A DNA stretch of 38,115 nucleotides, from NCBI GenBank assembly GCA_024228495.1, contig JAAETJ010000124.1, positions 1-38,115 of the forward strand, read 5' to 3'. Below the pieces are notes generated by a model that had not been told where the DNA came from, searched no databases, and saw only the letters and a list, made by a program, of their open reading frames with translations. Position numbers and translations under genes: made by a program. Position 1 is the first letter of the stretch. Each line of letters begins with the position of its first letter. This stretch comes from a bacterium (GTDB taxonomy: Bacteria > Pseudomonadota > Alphaproteobacteria > Rhizobiales > JAKIUO01). Positions 1-8,921 of the stretch are shown in pieces.

Positions 1-780
<780 letters not shown>

Positions 781-1048
781 GAGAATTCAATTCTGTCTAT
801 CGACCCGGATGGAAATTCCAGGTCATCGCTATGCGTTTTGCGTTTATTGACGAGTTCCAACACATAGATTTTCCAAAGGTACAAGTACCAATAAAAAACC
901 ATGGTTGAAAATCAAAACACAGATAGACAAAGTCTCTTTCAGCTCACAATTCCCACCAGAGATCACAACCCGAAAGCTGATCAACCTAATTTCAAAAGTG
1001 AGCCCGCCAGGACTCCGCTGCCTGCGTTTCTCTTTCTTCATATTCACT

Positions 1049-1060
1049 TGTCAAAGAGCC
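1049..1060 (-). promoter_or_regulatory. boxA-like antitermination site in the rRNA leader
   Basis: On the minus strand the leader contains GGCTCTTTGACA, close to the TGCTCTTTAACA boxA consensus bound by NusB/S10 in rRNA antitermination. It lies about 270 nt upstream of the 16S 5' end and about 180 nt downstream of the promoter, which is the expected order. The function is inferred from sequence and position only. Confidence 0.55.
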
Positions 1061-1241
1061 GGACCCCCCGGAAACAGGAGATCACCTTTCTCACCGCCGG
1101 AGCTAAACTCCAAACAGAGATCAAAAGCCAATGCTGCATCCCTCCGGTTAAACCGACGTTACACAGCACAGCGTCTGATGAAAGTATTTCCAATCAGTTG
1201 GGAGCCACAAAAGAGTATCTCGCCGTCTGATCAGAAGTTGA

Positions 1242-1303
1242 GTTATATGCCCCGGCCCCAAATTGGTCAAGCACTCTTTTTAACTTTTTTACAGTTTTTT
1301 TAA
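1242..1303 (-). promoter_or_regulatory. rRNA operon promoter with A-rich UP element
   Basis: Reading on the minus strand there is TTGACC (-35, 1265-1270), a 17-nt spacer and TATAAC (-10, 1242-1247), a near-consensus sigma-70 promoter. Immediately upstream (1271-1303) are three phased A-tracts (runs of five to seven A), as expected for an UP element contacted by the RNA polymerase alpha subunit. It would give a leader of about 455 nt before 16S. Confidence 0.75.
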
Positions 1304-1638
1304 CCAAGCCGTAACTAGCTCTTTCCATTCGTAAGTCAAGCCGGTCTTTACGTCCCCCAAACCAATCGTTCCAAGGATACACTAACATAGGGCTAATCTC
1401 GAGAAATTAAGGAACCGCTATAAAAACCAGCCCAATTCAAAGTGTGCCATATTGTATCTAAGTATCTGTAAACAATGCTATTTACTCACCTATAACGTAG
1501 CAAGCCCCTCCTGGCGAAAAATGAAAAAACACTCGTTTACGCTCTTCTTAATCAGTTAGGCGCCCTTGTGCATAAACTGTGGATTTCATAACAAGGCCAC
1601 ATTAAGATAGGAAGCTTGGAAATAGAGCAATCTGCCCA

Positions 1639-3738
1639 ATGCGGATCCAACGTTATCAAATTAACTCAAAGCGTCGATCCACACTGCAAATTAACACCAG
1701 ATCAGCGCCTTTGTTTAAGGGACCTTCACGTTTGAGCCACTCGCGTCACATAAAAAGAACCGCACGCCGGCGGCGTGCGCTCGTTCCAAGCGGCACGAAA
1801 AAAGCCTTGCCGCAGGTTTATCTGCGCGGTGGCAACAAGATATTACCAGAAATATACATGACGGATCACGGCACCCACAAGGGATCGATGATCAAGTGGA
1901 TGCTCAGCACCATATTTGCTAGCATATTTGGGATCGGGGCAATCGGCACCGTGATCTATGCGTCCATGAATTCAGACAAGAAGCTGAGATCAGGAGATTT
2001 CGCCACGCAATTGCGAGATATCGGCGCCAAGGCGATGACGCCGTTCAAGCCGCTACTGGTCCATCGCCAGACCGGGCCCCGTTTTATCGGCAACAAGAGC
2101 GACCGTCTGATTGTCACTTCGAAAGGGCTGTCGGCGCGCCATATCATTCACGATACCTATTCAAAAAAACGCAATAATAAAGCCTATTTAATCATCAAAC
2201 CCTATGCTCTAATGGCCACCTCTTTTGCCACGGCCAGCCCGCATGATCAGCCTGATATCCCGGTTTTTAACCCCTACAAGCTTTATACAAATACCGCCCC
2301 TGCCCGCCTTTCGAAAAAGGGGGGCAAAACGACACCCGTGGCCAATGCCTTGACCAAGACATTTGTATTGGCCCTGACCATCTCTGCAAATGATGATCAC
2401 TTTAAACTCACCGATGACATGGCGCAAAAGCTGGTCGCCATCGCGGCAAGTGATTACTTCACAGCGCGCGACGAAACCGAAGCACAAAATCGTCGCTCCC
2501 GTCAAAATGAAGAATCTGGTGGACTGGAGGCAGTTTATAAAAATACCACGATCATTGCCAAACAGGCCGGTGCCCCGGTGGTCGTACATGACAATACCCA
2601 ACAACATGAAAAAACCGTTCGCTCGGGCGATAGCATAAACACCATGTTACGAGCAGCTGGAGCCGAGTACTGGCAAAGTGCACAGATTATCAAGGCCATG
2701 AACAAGGTCTATGCAGCCCACTCCTTGAAAGTGGGGCATAAACTGCGATATGTGACCGCTCCAAGAGCAAACAACGCAGGCAAAAGCGAACCCGTGGAAA
2801 TCGCTCTTTACAATGGTAAAAATCATTTGGTGACGGTGGCACGCAACGAAGCCGGAGAATATGCGGCAAGTGCGAAACCTGGAACAACAAAGTTTTTTGG
2901 TCGCTCCAATTCATACCCACGACGCGCCTCTTTATATCAAAGCTTCTATCATTCAGGGCTAGCGCAAAAACTACCTCCCGAGACCATTATGAAGCTTTTG
3001 CGCATTCACGCCTTTGACACCGATTACAAACGCACCACCCAGCCAGGGGATAATTTCGAAGCTTTTTTCGATATGCACGAAGGCAAAGAGCAGTTTGAAA
3101 ATGTTCCCAATGAACTACTCTTCACCTCGATCACCATCAATGGCAGCAAACGTGCCTTTTATCGCTTCAGAACGCCAGATGGGCGCATAGACTATTATGA
3201 TCGCAATGGTAAAAATGCTAAAAAATTCCTGATGCGCAAGCCGGTACGCGGCTCTCGTGTGCGCCTATCTTCGGGGTATGGATCGCGTATGCATCCGATA
3301 TTAAAACGACGCAAAATGCACAATGGCACCGATTGGGCGGCCAGTCGGGGCACCCCTATTCTGGCGGCCGGCAATGGCACGATCGTCAAAGCTGGCATGA
3401 CGCAATTTAGTGGTAACTATGTGAAAATTCGCCACGCCAATGGCTATAAGACCTCCTATAGCCATATGCATAAAATCAGCAAGGGCGTGATCAAGGGTGT
3501 GCGCGTACGTCAAGGGCAGATCATTGGTCTGGTTGGCAATACCGGCCGCTCGACAGCCCCCCATCTCCATTATGAAGTGTTGATCAATAACAGGGCCGTC
3601 AACGCCATGACAATCCCGGTGCCACGCGGACGCGTACTGGATGGCTACTTGTTGACCAAATTCAAGAAAGAGCGTGATCGTATCGACGAGCTCATGGGGC
3701 GGGACCCGGTCACAACGAAAGTCGCCTCGGCGAACTAA
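1639..3738 (+). CDS. M23 family peptidoglycan metallopeptidase, membrane anchored
   Basis: This is a 699-residue protein with a very basic cytoplasmic N-terminus (residues 1-83), one membrane span (about 87-108), a long periplasmic region and a C-terminal LytM-type M23 domain (about 540-665). The zinc-binding and catalytic pattern is intact: H552 in GSRMHP, H561xxxD565 in HNGTD, H609/H611 in SHMH and H642-L-H644. It should be an active endopeptidase cutting peptide cross-links in murein. Residues about 320-375 include a LysM-like or opacity-associated segment preceding the catalytic domain. The start has no clear ribosome binding site; a later ATG at residue 74 would still keep the membrane span, so the N-terminus is uncertain. 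The gene is divergent from the rRNA operon and convergent with the following small gene. Confidence 0.9.
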   Translation: MRIQRYQINSKRRSTLQINTRSAPLFKGPSRLSHSRHIKRTARRRRALVPSGTKKALPQVYLRGGNKILPEIYMTDHGTHKGSMIKWMLSTIFASIFGIGAIGTVIYASMNSDKKLRSGDFATQLRDIGAKAMTPFKPLLVHRQTGPRFIGNKSDRLIVTSKGLSARHIIHDTYSKKRNNKAYLIIKPYALMATSFATASPHDQPDIPVFNPYKLYTNTAPARLSKKGGKTTPVANALTKTFVLALTISANDDHFKLTDDMAQKLVAIAASDYFTARDETEAQNRRSRQNEESGGLEAVYKNTTIIAKQAGAPVVVHDNTQQHEKTVRSGDSINTMLRAAGAEYWQSAQIIKAMNKVYAAHSLKVGHKLRYVTAPRANNAGKSEPVEIALYNGKNHLVTVARNEAGEYAASAKPGTTKFFGRSNSYPRRASLYQSFYHSGLAQKLPPETIMKLLRIHAFDTDYKRTTQPGDNFEAFFDMHEGKEQFENVPNELLFTSITINGSKRAFYRFRTPDGRIDYYDRNGKNAKKFLMRKPVRGSRVRLSSGYGSRMHPILKRRKMHNGTDWAASRGTPILAAGNGTIVKAGMTQFSGNYVKIRHANGYKTSYSHMHKISKGVIKGVRVRQGQIIGLVGNTGRSTAPHLHYEVLINNRAVNAMTIPVPRGRVLDGYLLTKFKKERDRIDELMGRDPVTTKVASAN

Positions 3739-3760
3739 CGCCTCCGACCTCAAGAGCTGG

Positions 3761-4297
3761 TCATTTGCGCCGTTTTATCACTTTGAAACTGGCTGGCAGT
3801 CCGGCGCGCGAGCCACGCGGCGTCCCGCCCCCATCGAGACATACGCCATCAATGGTTTTGATTTCACCTACATCTTTCATGTCACCGACCAACAAGTCAC
3901 CGTTCAGATCGCGCATCCTCACTGTGAGCCCACCCGCCTCAAGGGCGCTGGCATATCGCCAATTGCCCTGCTTGACATTCAAAAAACCGATCAACAGCAC
4001 CCTCTTGTCGCGCCAATTATCACAGCCGCCGCCGGCAGCGCTGCCCGCTGTCAGGCCGATGGGCGAAAGCCGACACGAGGAAGTGCGCTTGAAGCTGGCA
4101 CCCTTGCCAGCCCGCGGTGATCCCCAAAGGAAATATTTTATGGGGCCATAGCAGTCGATGCGCAATCGAAAGCCTTTGCTGGTCGCCATCATGAACTTGC
4201 CCTCATAGGTCTTGTCGCTGCCGCGATCATAAGCCTGATCAGCAAAGGTGGTGCCCCCATAAAAAAACAACAAAAACAATAGAACGAATAACCTCAT
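3761..4297 (-). CDS. small secreted cysteine-containing protein, unknown function
   Basis: The 178-residue protein begins with a typical signal peptide (hydrophobic residues 3-15, predicted cut after TFA at residue 19). The mature part has four cysteines (49, 75, 92, 153), which could form two disulfides in the periplasm. A TGGAGA ribosome binding site lies about 7 nt before the ATG. It is Gly-rich in the middle (residues 81-91) and ends in a basic tail (IKRRK). I do not recognise the family. It is convergent with the M23 gene, whose stop is 22 nt away, and divergent from the NYN gene. Confidence 0.65.
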   Translation of the reverse strand: MRLFVLLFLLFFYGGTTFADQAYDRGSDKTYEGKFMMATSKGFRLRIDCYGPIKYFLWGSPRAGKGASFKRTSSCRLSPIGLTAGSAAGGGCDNWRDKRVLLIGFLNVKQGNWRYASALEAGGLTVRMRDLNGDLLVGDMKDVGEIKTIDGVCLDGGGTPRGSRAGLPASFKVIKRRK

Positions 4298-4410
4298 TGT
4301 GACGTCTCCATTGATTGAGAAACTCTACCAGCCACTCACCTGCAGCCCGACATCAATACAATACACGCAGCCCTCTTGACGACAAGCATATTTTGTGGCG
4401 CTCAAGCCAC

Positions 4411-4438
4411 TTGTCACAGAGCAAATCGTGCCGATAAT
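4411..4438 (+). promoter_or_regulatory. putative sigma-70 promoter of the NYN-domain gene
   Basis: TTGTCA (4411-4416), a 16-nt spacer and GATAAT (4433-4438) sit about 37 nt upstream of the ATG at 4475. Transcription starting near 4445 would exclude the longer open frame from 4376 and so supports the 4475 start. Confidence 0.4.
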
Positions 4439-4474
4439 GGAACAAGTGATTCGTTTTACGGCTGGGAGACAAAA

Positions 4475-5974
4475 ATGAATATGCGTGATCGCACAAAAGA
4501 GCTGACAATTAGCACCGCAACGCCGCCGCGTCTGACCGCCCTATTCATTGATTTTGACAATATCTATATTTCCCTGCTCAGCCGTGATCGCTTTGCCGCC
4601 ACCCATTTTGCCACCAATCCCGTGGCCTGGACGTCAGCCTTGCTGACAGGTGGGCTCTCCACGTCGTCCATCAATAATGGTGGTGTTGCGCCGCGCCGAC
4701 GCATGATTATCGCACGCGTCTATGGCAACCCGGTTCTCAAAAACAAGGACCGCAGCAGTTTCGCCTATGTCCGCAACCATTTTATGCATGCCGGCTATGA
4801 GGTCATCGATTGCCCTCCCCTCACCAATCAACTCAAAAATGGCTCCGACATTCGCATGGTTCTGGATATGCGGGACTGGCTCGAACACAACCCACGGGTC
4901 GATGAATTTGTTATCATGTCGGGGGATAGCGATTTTGTACCAATCTTGCTGCGCTTACGCGCCCATGATCGCCGCACGATGATCTATGGAGGATTGCAAA
5001 CCGCCAAATCCTACACCTCACTAGCCGATGAAATCATCACTGAAGATGCCTTGGTGGCGTTTCTACATGAGAGCGCGGGGCGCCCGGCGCCAATCATCGC
5101 ACCCACTGCAGGCAAACAGATCCCGAGCGACCCGCTCGACGAAGCGCGGCGTGAAATCATTGAAGAAGTTTCCAAAATTGTAGAGGACTCAGACAAACCC
5201 GTTTCGATGGAACTTCTGGCCACAAGTGTCCGCAACACCATCGGATTGAAACGCACCATTGATACGAAATGGGCCGGACATGGACAATTTTCAGTGCTGC
5301 TTGCACAGGCACTAAGCCAAGAGTTTATGCTGTCTTCGACCCCGCCTTATATGGTCTGGCACAAAAAGCTTCACAAAGAACCTGCCGTTCAGCCTGAAGG
5401 TGGTGCGGCTATAGAGACAGACAAACAGTCAGATAATCAAGAACTTATCGATATCGAGCAGACGCAGACCAGCGATAAAAAAGCCAAAATATTGGATAAA
5501 GCTGGATCAACTCCCAAACCTCTAATCGAGAATGTCTTGCAAGTAACTGATATTCCATTTCTTTCTGCCAGATATTACCATCGCCTGTTCGATTTGATCG
5601 CAGTGGAAATTACTCAAAATGGTTTTGTCTTCACGAAAACTGCTAACAATACGGCCAAACGCGGTGAAGAGATAAAACTGCCGGTCGACCCTGAACATGT
5701 ACAAATCATATTGCACCGCATCAGACGCCATGGTCACTGGTTTAATGATAAAGATAGCGCCCTGAGCCTTGCGCAGGCATTTCGCGATTCGGTAATTTCC
5801 GAGTGCGCAGAGGCAGATTTTAAATTGACCAATGCACAACAAAAGTCACTCAACGATTGGTTCTTGCCCGTAGCCAACGATCAGCAAGCCTCATCCAATA
5901 CAAAGAATAGCGTCGCCAAAAAGAGCCGCACGAAAAATACAGACAAACCGGCACCAAAAGACGTCGCCGTTTAG
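4475..5974 (+). CDS. NYN (PIN-like) domain protein with LOTUS/OST-HTH domain
   Basis: The 499-residue protein starts at the ATG preceded by GGGAG; the frame stays open to 4376 but that N-terminus looks non-coding. Residues 20-195 form a NYN domain of the LabA/DUF88 type: LFIDFDN (D26, D28), SDIRMVLD (D125) and MSGDSDF (D151, D153) supply the acidic metal-binding residues of PIN-like ribonucleases. Residues about 225-300 (RREIIEEVSKIV ... PYMVWHK) fit the LOTUS/OST-HTH fold, an RNA-binding winged helix. A third, unassigned domain covers about 365-480, followed by a Lys-rich tail. The architecture suggests an RNA-binding nuclease acting in RNA turnover; substrate unknown. It is a single-gene unit between divergent and convergent neighbours. 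Confidence 0.85.
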   Translation: MNMRDRTKELTISTATPPRLTALFIDFDNIYISLLSRDRFAATHFATNPVAWTSALLTGGLSTSSINNGGVAPRRRMIIARVYGNPVLKNKDRSSFAYVRNHFMHAGYEVIDCPPLTNQLKNGSDIRMVLDMRDWLEHNPRVDEFVIMSGDSDFVPILLRLRAHDRRTMIYGGLQTAKSYTSLADEIITEDALVAFLHESAGRPAPIIAPTAGKQIPSDPLDEARREIIEEVSKIVEDSDKPVSMELLATSVRNTIGLKRTIDTKWAGHGQFSVLLAQALSQEFMLSSTPPYMVWHKKLHKEPAVQPEGGAAIETDKQSDNQELIDIEQTQTSDKKAKILDKAGSTPKPLIENVLQVTDIPFLSARYYHRLFDLIAVEITQNGFVFTKTANNTAKRGEEIKLPVDPEHVQIILHRIRRHGHWFNDKDSALSLAQAFRDSVISECAEADFKLTNAQQKSLNDWFLPVANDQQASSNTKNSVAKKSRTKNTDKPAPKDVAV

Positions 5975-6053
5975 ACCCTTAAATTTTACGAAAGCAAAAC
6001 GGGGACTTTGATATGTTCATAATCACCGCTTATTGTGCCAAGTGTAATGTGAG

Positions 6054-6758
6054 CTATTTATAACTCTTGTGACGCCTACGCTTGCGCTTGTAGCGAGCCA
6101 GGCGTTTCCTTGCCAGAGATTTGCGACCACAGCCATAGTGCCATGAGCGCTTTGGACCCACATCAATATGGACCGTGGAAGAATTGCAATAGGTGCCAAT
6201 ACCGCCACGTCCCGCCAATGTCTTTAGGAATTTTGCCAACTTGTATTTGTTGACGCCCGACACCTGAATATCGACCGCTTTACAGCTCACGTGAAAAGAA
6301 CGTCTGGCACCCCCGACACGGCGATTGTAGTGTTTGGAGCGATAGCCGGATTGAATATGGACCTTCTTGCCATAGTGCCAGGCGACCGTATTGAGAAGCA
6401 TTTTAAGATCAGCAGGAATACAGCCGATCTTTGCTTTACGGCGCTTCCCGACCATACCTGACAGTCGGCTTATATTGACACCCCGCGGGGCAAGTCCGCG
6501 CGCCATTTTTCGAATGGAGTTCATGCGGCTCATGGGGGATTTCTTTTTTACCTGTCGCGCTAGCCAACTAGGGCGGGCCGGTTCGATATAATGCCCTTCA
6601 ATATCGAAGCTGCCGCCCTTTGACGATCGCCACGAAGCATCGCTGCCAGATTTGGCGATGCCACTTGCGCCTATACGGCGCGCCTGATCATTGGTTTGAC
6701 ACCCTGCAAGGGCAAATGCAGCAATCAATAAGATTGCACAACGTACATACTGTTTCAT
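6054..6758 (-). CDS. M15A-like (DUF882/YcbK-type) peptidoglycan peptidase lipoprotein
   Basis: The start chosen (MKQYV...) gives a lipoprotein signal with lipobox LAGC (Cys20); the open frame continues 27 codons upstream but that would bury the signal. The 234-residue product carries the M15A/DUF882 core at about 112-208: SGYRS, SFH156, a D163 in AVDIQ and VH197IDV, matching the His-Asp-His zinc ligands of D,D-carboxypeptidase-like enzymes. Family members cut or bind peptidoglycan stems in the periplasm. The last 25 residues are extremely basic (Arg/Lys), perhaps an electrostatic murein or membrane tether. A GGAGAG lies 10 nt before the ATG. A perfect TATAAT on this strand at 6909-6914 may be part of its promoter, but no good -35 accompanies it. 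Confidence 0.8.
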   Translation of the reverse strand: MKQYVRCAILLIAAFALAGCQTNDQARRIGASGIAKSGSDASWRSSKGGSFDIEGHYIEPARPSWLARQVKKKSPMSRMNSIRKMARGLAPRGVNISRLSGMVGKRRKAKIGCIPADLKMLLNTVAWHYGKKVHIQSGYRSKHYNRRVGGARRSFHVSCKAVDIQVSGVNKYKLAKFLKTLAGRGGIGTYCNSSTVHIDVGPKRSWHYGCGRKSLARKRLARYKRKRRRHKSYK

Positions 6759-7211
6759 TACAGACAAGCTCTCCGCTTTACCTGCTGGCACGCACGAAAC
6801 AATTTTCCAGCCTTTGACCAAACTAAAATCGGGGAGCACAACAACTCAAAAGGTTACGTTGAATATGTACCGCGATAAACGAGGTACACAGCCCGATATG
6901 TAAGATCAATTATATGGTGGTTGGTTTAAATAAGTCTTATCAAGCCTTGAATTTTAAAACTTGTGCCGCTCAATCGCTGGCATCCCCCCAAAAAAGGATC
7001 GCTAAAAGCTCATCCATCGCTCCAGCTCTCCCCGCTCATTGCCGTTTTATAATTTTAACAGCACGCTTGAACTGATCGACTTTCAACACTTGCGATGAGC
7101 ACGCTCGGGAAATCAGGCAAGAAAAAGGCAAATTCATCGTTTGCAAAAGACAAGAAAAAATGTGTGGTCAAATGAAATCCCTTTCACGGATAAACCTCAC
7201 ACATCGCATTT
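6759..7211. other. intergenic region between rppH and the M15 lipoprotein gene
   Basis: There is no coding sequence I can support here. It holds the probable terminator behind rppH (7154-7204) and an upstream region for the lipoprotein gene, including a TATAAT at 6909-6914 on the minus strand. Confidence 0.5.
7154..7204 (-). terminator. possible terminator after rppH
   Basis: On the minus strand, ATGTGTG (7198-7204) pairs with CACACAT (7160-7166) around a 31-nt loop that contains a second small hairpin (TGAAA/TTTCA). A run of T follows (ATTTTTTC). It stands just downstream of the rppH stop, at the end of the long operon. Confidence 0.4.
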
Positions 7212-7721
7212 TTAGTTGGTGATGATCGAAGCCAATGGCTTGAAATGCGCTACGACGCGCGCGTAGACAGGGCGTTTGAAGGATACAACCAGGTCGATTA
7301 ACTCGTCAATATCGCACCAGCGCCATCGATCAAATTCCACTTCATGACCATTGGCCCCGCTGATATCGATCAAATCATCTTCCCCCAAAAAGCGCATGGC
7401 AAACCATTTTTGGGTCTGCCCGCGATATTTTCCGCCCAGTGCAGATCCAAGCAACTCTTGAGGAAGCTCATAATTAAGCCAATCAGGATGTACACCAATC
7501 ATGTCAGCCTGATTGGTGCCGATTTCTTCTTCCATCTCGCGCATGGCTGCTTCAACAGGAGTCTCTCCCTTATCGATACCACCTTGCGGCATCTGCCACA
7601 TTTTTTGCGAGCCATCCCCATCCCACTTGGCAATGCGGCGACCGATCCAGACCTTGCCGGCACGATTGAATAGCAAGATGCCGACGCAGCGTCGATAAGG
7701 AAGATCAGGGGCACTCGTCAT
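7212..7721 (-). CDS. rppH: RNA pyrophosphohydrolase (Nudix)
   Basis: The 169-residue protein removes pyrophosphate from the 5' triphosphate of mRNAs and so starts 5'-dependent decay. The Nudix box is complete: G47x5E53x7REMEEEIG, with the preceding WQMPQGG typical of RppH/IalA. Length matches the family. The start at 7721 overlaps the stop of the deacetylase gene as ATGA, so translation is probably coupled; the 24 extra codons upstream lie inside that gene and are not needed. It is the last gene of the operon that starts with rsfS. Confidence 0.93.
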   Translation of the reverse strand: MTSAPDLPYRRCVGILLFNRAGKVWIGRRIAKWDGDGSQKMWQMPQGGIDKGETPVEAAMREMEEEIGTNQADMIGVHPDWLNYELPQELLGSALGGKYRGQTQKWFAMRFLGEDDLIDISGANGHEVEFDRWRWCDIDELIDLVVSFKRPVYARVVAHFKPLASIITN

Positions 7722-8773
7722 GAGCGTGATCTCCCATATGCCGCTGACACAGGCACCAGATGAAAGCCACGGCTTTCCAGTTTCCTGGCCCACTCGCTGA
7801 TTAAATTAATGGAGACGGGATGCATGTGAGCCACCCCAACGGCAAATCCGGAACGCTTCGCAGAGGCTTCAAGCTTTTGCAATGCTCGTGCAATCGCGCC
7901 CCCACTGGGGTTTCTATCTATTTGCAGATTTGCCTGAGAATAGCCAAGCCCGACGCGCTCAGCAATCTGTAAAAGTGCCGGACTGCCACCGGTGTTCTCG
8001 CGAAAAAATACTAACCCACGATGTTGCAATTCCTTGAACAGACCGTCAGCCGCCTTATTATTTGCCAAGAAGCGTCCGCCCTTATTATTGACCACCCCAA
8101 AATATCCGCTAAACCGACCTAATGACCAATACAATCGAGGACGGTTTTCCAGCGCGCTATTTGCAACCAGCAAGGTTTGCGGACCAGTATCACTTTCAGG
8201 ATAATCGTGAGGTTCCATTGGCACTTGCAACATTAGTTCATGGCCCAGATCTCGCGCTTTGCTGACCAATTTTGGCAAGCGGCGTCCATAGGATGAAAAG
8301 GCCAGAGAAATTTCAGGTGGAAACTTTTGTACCGCACGCTCCGAAAGGCGTTGATTGAGCCCGAGGCCCGTGACCAGGATAGCAATGCGTGGCAAGGCGT
8401 CGGCGACAGTCAGATCAGCACGGGCATAGACGAGTGATGGGCTGCGTCCGTCCGTTGAGCGTTTTGGCAGTGGCCCAAATTTACTTTGTTCGATCAGGCC
8501 GTTACTTGAGCCCTTAGTCAGTGGAGTCGGAGTTGATCGCAAATGATCGGGTGTCACATTGAGCACAACTTGCGCCTGACCACCGCTCAAACCTTGTACA
8601 GCTGGAGTGGAAACAGACTGGGAGTGGGCCATTTTTTGCGGATTTGTTTCCTTATTTATATGCATGAGAGCGCTTGGCTCCCCTGATAAAGGCGTGCCAC
8701 TTGCCAGCGCCCAGACGAAGATGCCCAAGAACAGTGCCAATACCAGCATTGTTGCCACACCTAAAGCTTTCAT
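7718..8773 (-). CDS. divergent polysaccharide deacetylase family protein (DUF610)
   Basis: The 351-residue protein begins with a hydrophobic signal/anchor (residues 5-25) and carries the divergent polysaccharide deacetylase domain from about 135 onward: RIAILVTGLG, then ELMLQVPMEP, DYPESDTGP and FRENTGG are family hallmarks. It is expected to act in the periplasm, possibly on glycans, but the metal-binding residues of classical NodB deacetylases are not conserved in this family and activity is unproven. The ATG at 8773 has AGGAG 10 nt upstream; an earlier ATG at 8806 lacks one. In Alphaproteobacteria this gene regularly follows ctpA and envC, pointing to cell-wall remodelling. The stop overlaps the rppH start by 4 nt. 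Confidence 0.88.
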   Translation of the reverse strand: MKALGVATMLVLALFLGIFVWALASGTPLSGEPSALMHINKETNPQKMAHSQSVSTPAVQGLSGGQAQVVLNVTPDHLRSTPTPLTKGSSNGLIEQSKFGPLPKRSTDGRSPSLVYARADLTVADALPRIAILVTGLGLNQRLSERAVQKFPPEISLAFSSYGRRLPKLVSKARDLGHELMLQVPMEPHDYPESDTGPQTLLVANSALENRPRLYWSLGRFSGYFGVVNNKGGRFLANNKAADGLFKELQHRGLVFFRENTGGSPALLQIAERVGLGYSQANLQIDRNPSGGAIARALQKLEASAKRSGFAVGVAHMHPVSINLISEWARKLESRGFHLVPVSAAYGRSRS

Positions 8774-8830
8774 TCCTAGTTTTCTCCTAGTACACGACCG
8801 AATCACTCAAACCATAACGCAAAACGCAAA

Positions 8831-8856
8831 CAGGCGCACATTTTCATGTACGCCTG
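8831..8856 (-). terminator. hairpin after ctpA
   Basis: CAGGCG (8831-8836) pairs with CGCCTG (8851-8856), extended by ACAT/ATGT after one mismatch, with a 4-nt loop. On the minus strand it is followed by TTTGCGTTTTGCG, a broken T tract. It lies between ctpA and the deacetylase gene, so it may only attenuate readthrough. A second 7-bp inverted repeat, GTTCCAT/ATGGAAC, lies nearby at 8876-8900. Confidence 0.45.
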
Positions 8857-8921
8857 AACAATTCGTTTTCTGTCAGTTCCATTTTTATCTGGTATGGAAC
8901 AGATCATTTTACGAATTCAGC

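Larger units (their letters stand above)
781..1638. other. rRNA leader and upstream intergenic region, no gene
   Basis: This stretch holds the 16S leader (781 to about 1235), the rRNA promoter, and about 330 nt that must carry the promoter of the divergent M23 gene. Open frames of up to 132 codons at 901-1303 lie inside the transcribed leader, overlap one another, lack ribosome binding sites and resemble no protein. I see no tRNA gene here. Confidence 0.7.

Noticed and set aside
901-1303. Overlapping open frames of 109 and 132 codons upstream of 16S
   Set aside because: They lie within the rRNA leader and promoter region, overlap each other in different frames, and have no ribosome binding sites.
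1311-1339. A second TTGACT -35-like element upstream of the rRNA promoter
   Set aside because: The matching -10 position reads AGTTAC or TAGTTA, too far from consensus; I keep only the promoter at 1242-1270.
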